Shown: one piece after another, positions 55,536-64,000 of the stretch | Layout of the letters: every line of letters begins with the position of its first letter | How positions within the stretch are numbered: the stretch's first letter is position 1 | DNA from: Lunularia cruciata | Lineage: Eukaryota > Streptophyta > Marchantiopsida > Lunulariales > Lunulariaceae | NCBI GenBank assembly: GCA_948567375.1 | Contig: OX419762.1 | Coordinates: 37,553,034-37,617,033 of the forward strand | Length of the DNA: 64,000 nt | Reading direction: 5' to 3' | Position numbers and translations under genes: made by a program | Notes under the pieces: generated by a model | The model's database searches: none | What the model was told of the DNA's origin: nothing | What the model saw: the letters and a program-made list of their open reading frames with translations, nothing else

Positions 55536-58500
55536 TGGTGATTTATCGAGGTCTTTGAGGAATTGGAAACTAAACTCTACAACACTTTATCTATGTGAGG
55601 ACATGTGATTAATATATTGCAAAGTATACAAAATTGAGTTGGCATAGTAGTCAAGTGATCTAAGACCTATTTAGACCTATTTAATCTTATCAAAAACACC
55701 TATAATGACAATATATAAGTTCATAAGGACTTACACAACCTAGAATAACAAATATAATTTTAAAATAAGCCATGGATTTCCTCTTTACAAAGCTACCTTT
55801 TAGATCCTTATGGATGACTAAGAAAAATGAACTCCTTTGGTGAGATATGATATTGGTAATAAAGAGAAGATGGTGAATATAGAAGAACCACACAAAGAGA
55901 ACAAGGCTTGCTAAGGATCTTCAATCTCCTTATGCTCTCTAAATATATGATTGTATATGAATCCATATTAAGAGTGGTCTTTACATCAAGTACAAGACTT
56001 ATACAATCAGATGGATATCTTAGAATGCTCTAATGTTAAAAGATACCTTTGATACTTCATTGTTTCCTAATATAGTGAATTTAGATTGATATGGATAAAA
56101 ATATTGCTTAAAGAAAAATAAAATCTGAAGGATAATGGTATGACTTATGAAAATAGATCAAGTAAAAGACTAATACAATTAGATTGATATCTTAGAATGC
56201 TCTAATTTAGGAGATACCTTTGATACCTCATTGTTTCCTAATGTAGTGACTTTAGATTGATATGGATAAAAGTATTTCTTAAAGAAAATAAATCTATATG
56301 ATAATGGGATGAATTATGAGAATAAAAGAATTCCATTGTACAATTGGTCTAATATTTATTATATGTTGTTCCACCATGAAGAATTCTCCTAACCCTGGCA
56401 CATAAATAATTGATTGATTAATTTTCTATATTTTAATGCTTCATTCATTTGAACAACTCCATAAATAAATCCATTAGAGTGATCTTGGGCTTTGAATCAA
56501 TTTTTTAGATATTAATAAATTATCCTTGATAAGCCTCTTAAGTAAAGACATAGGTGGTACATAAAGGATGAGAAAAGACCAATATTTCATAACATAATAG
56601 CTTTTTTGGCTAGTACTCTAAGCCTCTAATGGAATTCACTCTCTTGTTGAAAGATATGATAAGCACAAAGAGAAAATAGTCTTGTTAATCAAATTAGCTA
56701 TAAAAATTAGATGTAAGGCTTGTGCAACCCTACTATGTATCTCCACTTGCCTTAAGATCCCTATATGATCATATTCAAGTAGATTTTATAATACCTTATG
56801 ATATGTAAGACTATTTCTTAACAAGTGTAGCTTTTATGATTCTTCTTATCATGTATCCTAATCTTTAGCTTAGAATGTCCAAAAAGTAACAACCACCTCC
56901 CTATAATAATGCATAAGATCATAAAGGTAAAAGAAATAAAAAACATAATAATTCATATGTGAGATCATGGAAATTGATTGAAATGATAAAAAATTTATAA
57001 GTATTAAATAGATTTGGAAATAAGAAAAAACATAAAAGAACTAATCTTAAATAACTCTGCAACATAAGCTACTTGGGTTGCCAACCACTTCCACAAATAT
57101 ACTAAGAATAATTGTAAACAAAAGGATCCATATCACATTTGCAATATTGTATGTTAATGATTTAGATCTAATTGTGTGCCACAAGTAGGTATCTCAAGTA
57201 TTCCAATCACAATCTTTGTGCATCTTTCCCATATAAAGACTCACATGAGAAAGATGAATAAAGGCTCATACAAGTCTTTATTTTGATAGAAAGAATATCT
57301 TCTAACATATCATCTATAGTGTATTATACATTGCTCTAAATAGCCATGGAAAAACAAAGCCATGCCTAAAAAAGGGAATAAAAGTAAAAGTAATATGAGG
57401 CACTCCGTATTATATCTATGGACTCTACAAGATCATTACAATTAAAATCTTATCTCACATAGAAGAATACTAGTCTTAAAACCCAAAAACTATAAATATT
57501 CATAATTTACATTTCATAGTTCTAGAACTAAGTTCTAATAAAATAGAGTAACAAAGTAAAAAAATGAAAACTAGAATATAGAAGCAAAAATATCTCCCTA
57601 TCTCTTGATTATAGAAATTTTTTACAAGATCTTAGAAACCTATATGTTATTTTATTATAATATTTATTTGCGTACCTTTAATAGACTGTTGTTCTCTCTT
57701 ATATGATAGATTTCTCTCAAATTCTTATCGTCTCTTTTTATCCAACCTTTGAATATATGCTTGTACATTAAGTTCAAGGGATGCAAGCACATTTTGTCAT
57801 CTACTGATAGTACATTGAGTTGGAAATAAACTATTTTAATATTAATCCATCCTCATAATGTGGGCACATCTTTTAAAATGAGTGCAAGAACTACAATAGG
57901 AGAGGGAAAGGGAGATGGAAGAGAAGAGAATGTGTATTTTTGGAAGACTTACTAGCATATATAACATTTGGCTGAATAGTAGATTCTTTTCATTTTAAAA
58001 TTTTTGTTCCATTGGTACATAGATTGAAGGCTATGGAGAATTGAGTAGAAAGTTATGACGACTTTTAGGTATTTTAGAGTGATTATTTCTCATTGAGAGT
58101 GATGGGTCAAAATTTTTTAACTCTAATCTCTTGGTATTCTTGCTCTAGTTCCACAAGAACTTAGTTTGAAAATTATCAAGATGCAACTTGAAAGTGATGA
58201 GAATTGATAGTTTTTAGGGTTTGGACAGATAAAACTTAGTCATGTGAGTTATGATGTAAAGGGTTGTGGTTTTGTAGGTACGAGGAGATATGAAGAGGAG
58301 AATTGTGTGTTACCATCATTATTCTTGCGCTAGCTATGGCTACACTTCCCATGTGGAGCCCCCAAAAGGGGCTCATGATACACCATGCTTGGTGTGTCAC
58401 CAATGCATTACCTTGCAAGAGGTAAAGACCTATGTGGGAAGAATTTCTCAAGGATTATGATTGGACCACTTGGGATTCTCACATAAGGCAAGCAATCACA

Positions 58501-58790
58501 TTGATATTGGTGACACTTGGGATTATATACACTTCATCTATTTTTTGTTGACCATTTCAAGAATACCAATTGAGTCATGATAGTGGTTAATATTTTGTAT
58601 TTTGGGGTTATTTGAGACTATTTTTCCATATCCATACATATTCTATAGGCTACCCTATACAATCTATGATGCAGCTAGATAGACTTTTTCTCTACCAATT
58701 GATCATTTGGAACATGATCACTTGGATGAATTAGCATGGTTCTTATTTCTTTTACTATCTCAATGATGTCTTCATTACATAAGAGTGGAT
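55536..58790. other. AT-rich stretch, no gene recognised
   Basis: The gag and protease of element I should lie to the right of 55535, but I cannot recognise them. The sequence is A+T rich with short frames only. It holds a tandem duplication (55986-56330). The segment 58236-58451 has a minus-strand frame without recognisable similarity. Confidence 0.5.
55986..56330. repeat. Two-copy tandem repeat of about 170 bp
   Basis: Copy one is about 55986-56160 and copy two about 56161-56330. Both contain AGACTTATACAATCAGAT or its variant, GATATCTTAGAATGCTCTAA, and TTAGATTGATATGGATAAAA in the same order, with scattered substitutions and small indels. Confidence 0.85.
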
Positions 58791-59019
58791 TGTAATACCA
58801 TTTAGCTAGACATATTATCTAGAGGTTCAAATTGGTTTGGTAATATCTAAAGGGATGTTATATATAATGGTCTAAGTAGATAAGATAGAGGTGTCACAAA
58901 AAGAATACCTCTGCTAATAGGGCAAAGGTCAAAAACACCTTGAAAACTTTAGAGTCTATTTTTGAAGCCTAAACAAATGAATTAAGTTTTGAAAAATAAA
59001 ATATGTCCCTTCCAAGGAA

Positions 59020-62000
59020 AGAAGCATTATAGAAGCAAAAGCTCTTGAAAATTTAAAATGGGAGTTAAAAGAGCAAATTTTCCAAGAAGTAATGATAAAA
59101 AATGCTCACACTATTTTTGAAGCCATTGCATATGCTCAGAGAATAGCAAGAGTGCTTGGAAGAGGTGAAGAGGTAGTCTTAACACAACACTATCAAGCTT
59201 AAACACCATACTTTGGTGGACTAGTTCTTATGGAATTTGGCAACATTTGTTTTCAAGATTGAGGAGCACAACCATTCCAAGGAGAATGGGAATGGATCAA
59301 AGAAAGAAGGGAGGTAGTACCACGAGTGGAAGGAGCTCAAGCAAAAAAATAACATTGTCACAATTGTAGCCAAGTTGGGCACATAGCTATCAATTTTTGT
59401 GCTTGCCTTCCTAGAGGCTCTTGGCCTCCATACAAGCAGACCTTTGAACAACTTGGAGAGACAAATTAAGAAGATGATGCTAAAATCACACCAGAAAATG
59501 AATATCACCAATAAATGTACCTTGCGGCCTTACTAGCTCAGTGGAGAGGAGTAAAAGAAAAGAGAAAAATAAGGTAAGTGCGCAAAAGGTTGAGGAAGAT
59601 AAATGCACAATTGATTGTTGTAAAAAGATTCCTAGAAAGAAATCAAGTGAGAGTATTGATAGACCTTAGAGCAACAAAGAGTTTCTTGTCTTGCTTTACT
59701 GCAATAAGGTTGGAGATAGAACTAGAGAATGATGAGAATGAAGAAATAGAGTTATCTAATGGTTAGATAGAGAGGATTGAATCATCACCTAGAAAGGTAG
59801 CACTCTCTATAGGAGAATATCAAGAAGAAATTGAGTGGCGAATGAGACAATTAGCTCGTTATGATATGATCTTAGGTATACCATAGATGAAACACTACAA
59901 CATCACGGCAGATTTGGAGAAAGAAAATAGTGGGAACTAACAAACAAAAGATCATTGGAGATAGAGAATGATCATAAAGGCAAGAATTACCTCTTGATAT
60001 CATAGGGGCAACAACTATTAGTAAGACATATAAATGTTTCATAGTTCTAATACGAGAGTTCTAGAATGCACAACTTAATGGAAAAATTCTTACGAATTTG
60101 AAAGATGTAGTTAGTGCGTTTCAAGATGTCTTTCTTGATGATTTACCCTTAGGGTTATCACCAAGAAGAAGAGTAGATCATAAAATTGAGATACTTCATG
60201 GGAAGACATCTCTTGTAAGGCCTCATTTTGATTATCACCTCATGAGTTGGAGGAGTGCAAAGCTCAAAATCAAGGATATGATGCAAAAATGGTTTATCCA
60301 ACCCAAAATATCACCATATAGGACTCTTGTTATGTTTTTGAAGAAGGAGGATGGTACAATGCATATGTGCATTCAACAAATAGTGAAGAATAAATACCCA
60401 CAACCTTGCATGGATGACTTATTCAACCAACTCAATGGTGCAAAACAATTCCCCAAACTTGATCTATGGAGTAGTCATAAGCAAACTAGGATCACAAAGG
60501 AAGATGTACACAAAACTATCTTTCAAAAAAGGTATGGTCACTTTGAGTGCCTAGTGATGCCATTTGGCCTTATCAACACATAAACTACTTTCATGAGTTT
60601 GATGAATGACATATTTTGTCTATACTTGGATAAATTTATTATCATTTTCCTTGATGACATCTTAGTCTATAATAGGACAATGAAAGAGCACAAGCAACAT
60701 CTACAAGAAGTCCTCTAGATTCTATGCTAGAACCAATTGTATACCAAAGTCTCAAAGTGCAAGTTTTACAAGTCTCAAGTAGATTACTTGGGACATAGAG
60801 TAAGTGTAGAAGGTATTCAAGTGCTAACAAATAAACTAAAGGTCATTCAAAAATGGAGTGCTCTAGAAAATCAAACTCAACTCAATAGTTTCTTGGGATT
60901 GACTAGATTCTATCATTGATTTGTCAAGGACTTCCTCTAAGGTTATACAATCCCTAATGACACGACTTAGCAAGGGAAAGAAGTGGATAAGGAGAACCAC
61001 ATAGGAGTTGTTCTTTCAAGATTAAAAGATGCATTGCTACATGCACTAATCTTGAAATGGTTTGACCTAAAACATCTATTAAGTTAGCTATAGATGCATC
61101 AAGAATTGCACCAAGAGCAATCTTATAACAAGAATAGAATGATGGATGGCACCCAATTGCATATTTCTCTTTGAAGCTATTACAAATAGAGTGCGACTAT
61201 CACTCCACTAAATGAAAAGATTGGTTATTGTCCTTACAACCAAGCATTGGAAGCACTATCTTGGTGAGAAGACATTTGTAGTGAAGACAAACTACAAACC
61301 TCTAGTCTACTTCAAGATATAAAAGATTTGTCTCATCATCATATTCATTGGGTAACGTGGAGACAATGGTTGAATATGACAACCACATATATGGAAAGGA
61401 AGAAACAATTTGTAGATGCATTTACCTAAAAACCTATGGTGAACAATATGGTGGTAGAGGTCAAGATGAACCAAAAATTCTAGCCAAGGGAATAGACCCA
61501 CAAGTTGTAGGACCTCAATCATCCAAAGGCATAACAAATACCCAAGGACTCACCTTTGATGATGGTAAGGTATCATGATGGTAAGATATAGATCCAAGAT
61601 GATCCGGACCTAAGAACCGTCATCCTAGCAAAATGTTATGATTCCGCTATTGCAAGTCATATTGGAGTGGACAAGACCTTAGATGTAGTCAAATGCCATT
61701 AATATTGGTCCAAGATGAGCAATAACATGATAGAGTACATTCAAAGCTGCCTAATTGGTCAACAAAATAAAGCTTCTAATCAAACTATCAAAAGACTCCT
61801 TCAGTCCCTCCCTACTCCTACATAACATTATCAACATGAATCTGGTTTGTGAATTGCCCAAGAACACCTTAGGTTTTGACTCCATTGTAGTCTTTGTAGA
61901 CTAACTCAACAAAATGATTCATGTGTATTCTATGACCAAGGATATGACTAATCCATAATGAGCTCAATTATACTTGGAGCAGTTTTTTCTCACCATGGCA

Positions 62001-62911
62001 TGTCTTGAATGCTCATAATTGATTGATGCATTCAACTCATTAGTTAGTTTCGGAGAATACTCTTTGGTGTCTTTAGAACCAGACTTGTTATTTCCATGGT
62101 ATACCATCCATAAACCAATGGACAAATAGAGTAGGCCAATTGCACTATTTAGGACATGCTCATAGGCTTCACCTTAGAAAGGAGCAAGAAAGTAGGGACA
62201 CCTTACTTCCACTAGTGGAGTTTTCCTACAACAATTCAGTAAATGCATCTACACAAGTTACACCATTCTTCTTCATGTGTGGAGTGCATCCTTTCACACT
62301 TCAAGCTTGGTAAAGATCCACCCAATGGCTACAAAAGTTGATGCTAACAACACTTTTGTTTCTAAAATCCAACAAGGTGTGGAGAATGCCAAACATGAGT
62401 TGTAGATAGCCCAAAATCAATAGAAAAAATATGTAGATGCACATCATAGGTACATGGAGTTCAGCATTTGGGATCAAGTGTGGCTGTCCATAACCAACCC
62501 CATGTGTAGTTGGCACTTCTAAGCTCAAACCTCATTTTATTAGGCCTTTTCTCATCATCTGTCTAATTGGCACAATGGCGTATCACCTCAAGATACCACC
62601 ACACATGAAGATCCATCCAATGTTCCATATTTCTCTATTATGAAAATATGTATCCCAACTTTCCTTCCATACAAGAAGTTAGACCATTCACTCATTGATG
62701 GCACAAAGGAATATGAAGTCAAGCATATTCTCCAAAAATGTATTTGTAGTACCGCCATCCACATGTGGAATATCTTGTACATTGGAAAGGATAACCATTG
62801 TATGAGGCAACATGGGAGCTTATGATTAACTTGACCAATGCACTGAAATTAGTGTAACCTTTTGAGCAACCTCTCTACAACAAGGACAATACATCTTAAA
62901 AAAAAGAGGGT
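59020..62911 (+). pseudogene. Element G gag-pol remnant
   Basis: The gag tail includes a zinc knuckle near 59355-59399 (CHNCSQVGHIAIN.C) with one extra residue before the last Cys. The protease at about 59640-59760 reads LIDLRATKSFLS, lacking D-S/T-G. RT is at 60098-60583 and 60600-60920. It keeps RRVDHKIEI, FPKLDLWSS and FLDDILVYN but lacks the DYRGLN residues in an 18-bp in-frame deletion near 60374. The RT thumb at 60737-60919 is well preserved (SKCKFYKSQVDYLGHRVS). RNase H is about 61000-61430 and integrase about 61620-62600. A decayed chromodomain near 62700-62860 keeps EYEVKHIL. Confidence 0.85.
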
Positions 62912-63510
62912 TGTTATACCATTAGCTAGACATATTATCTAGAGGTGGAAATTGGCTTGGTAATATTTGAAAGGTTGTTATATATGATGGTCTAAGTAGA
63001 TAATATAGAAGTGTCACCAAAAGAGAAATTATACTAATAAGGCAAAGGCTGAAAATACCTTGAAATCTTCAAAGCCAATTTTAGAGAACTAAATGAATGA
63101 ATTTGGCCTCAAAAAATGAAAAAATTTGCTCTCTCTAAAAGAAATAGAAACAAGAGGAAGAAAGGCATAGCCTTCTCTCCCCTATTTGTCTCATCAAGAT
63201 CTTTCAAATAGTACCTCACCCATGCTATTCTAAGCTTCTTATAGGAAGATTTCTCAAAGACTCACTTTGGTCAAACAAGTTTGACCAACCAAATAAACAA
63301 GGATAGACATGTCACCAATCCATATGACTAATCTAAGGGTGGAGCTCATTGACATATCATCAATCTATGTATTTGATCCAAGGGTGTAACTCCCTTTAAG
63401 TGGATCCTCTTTGCTATATAATAAAGACAATGAGCTCCTTTGGAGCATTAGAGTATTGAGGGATGAAATCTTGTGTTTTTGTTGTATTTCTCATGTTCCC
63501 AAATATTACA
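62912..63510 (+). repeat. 3' LTR of element G
   Basis: This 599-bp family-2 LTR begins TGTTATACCATTAGC and ends AAATATTACA. The W-box palindrome is at 63279-63296 with a different 2-bp centre, and the TATA box CTATATAATAAAGAC starts near 63413. Confidence 0.93.
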
Positions 63511-63515
63511 TGGAT

Positions 63516-64000
63516 GTACAAAGCACAAAGATGTGGCTACTAGAAATTTTAGATTTTGAGTAGTGGATTGGGTTGCTCTATAGGAGGAGTTTGTTAGGGT
63601 TGCACATTACAAGAGATAGGTTTAGCCATAAGATACCACAAATTACACTTGATTATAATGGTGTAGTCTAACATAATGTTAGGATATTGGGTTAGGCTAG
63701 AGAGTCTAGTAGAGAAGCATAAGCATTACACCTTTTATCTATGGTTAGTCCCATTGATGAGACTATCTCTTCCTTACACTTGCTACATCTTATGGTAGGA
63801 GAGGGAGTACTATTAGAGGTCTTACATTATTAGCTTAAGTAGCTTATGTCTTGATAGATCAATTTTTGCATAAGCATTATGCATTGTTCCATGCCTATCC
63901 TTAGGATGCTTGTTGGGATAGTATACAAGCATCTTAGAGATTGCTTTAAAGCAGATCATCCTTTTGATGCTTTTGAGCTATTTTAAGTGGCTATAGCAAT
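63516..64000. other. Right edge, no feature recognised
   Basis: After the target duplication of G, the remaining 485 bp show no LTR, no gag-pol motif and no long frame. Confidence 0.5.

Larger units (their letters stand above)
58791..63510 (+). mobile_element. Element G: family-2 Ty3/gypsy chromovirus with a deleted 5' LTR and gag
   Basis: Perfect target duplications TGGAT lie at 58786-58790 and 63511-63515. The 5' LTR is truncated: about 58791-59015 matches the first part of the family-2 LTR, then jumps into gag, removing the LTR promoter, the primer-binding site and the gag start. The 3' LTR is complete (62912-63510, 599 bp). Protease, RT, RNase H, integrase and chromodomain remnants lie between. 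G cannot be transcribed from its own 5' LTR. Confidence 0.93.

Noticed and set aside
8132-63510. Endogenous pararetrovirus (caulimovirid) origin of the RT/RNase H genes
   Set aside because: Paired TG...CA LTRs, 5-bp target duplications, integrase and chromodomains mark them as Ty3/gypsy retrotransposons. No movement-protein or caulimovirid features were seen.

Overview
The window looks like heterochromatic DNA from a land plant with a repeat-rich genome. About 50 of its 64 kb are long terminal repeat (LTR) retrotransposons of the Ty3/gypsy type. Their tRNA-iMet-like primer-binding sites, C-terminal chromodomains (chromovirus lineage) and pervasive stop codons all fit a plant genome. The species cannot be named from the sequence, and no intact cellular gene was recognised with confidence.

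Layout. 1-8131 is mostly non-repetitive, AT-rich DNA. It holds a short open frame running off the left edge, a GC-richer island (2940-4440) with a perfect 43-bp palindrome and a possible first exon, and a decayed purine-rich coding-like tract. 8132-20753 is a plus-strand stack of family-1 elements: B (complete, target duplication CATAT) lies inside A, and A abuts C, of which only integrase and the 3' LTR survive. It ends against a truncated inverted family-1 LTR (K). 20754-55535 is one old minus-strand Ty3/gypsy element (I, Athila/Tat-like) split open by later insertions. Its integrase is at 20830-22195 and its reverse transcriptase/RNase H at 47921-49053 and 55197-55535. Inside it lie F (family 2, minus) and J (family 1, plus). 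Inside F lie E (family 1, minus), D (family 2, plus, within F's 5' LTR) and H (family 1, minus, at F's last bases). Inside E lies a 2.1-kb insertion of unknown family, which itself carries a family-2 solo LTR. J's 3' LTR carries a solo LTR of a fourth family. 55536-58790 is AT-rich without recognisable genes, 58791-63510 is family-2 element G, and 63516-64000 is unassigned.

Biology. Family 1 has 370-475 bp LTRs, a gag with a CCHC knuckle, an aspartic protease, a 20-residue repeat linker, RT, RNase H, integrase and a chromodomain. Its LTR promoters carry dense GAA/TTC arrays that match heat-shock elements just upstream of the TATA box, the most interesting regulatory signal here. Family 2 has 580-600 bp LTRs, the same protein order and a conserved palindromic W-box-like motif. 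Every copy is disabled by stops, frameshifts or deletions, so none looks autonomous. Seven insertions have perfect 5-bp target duplications and three more match at 4 of 5 positions, so most of the relative order of events can be read directly.
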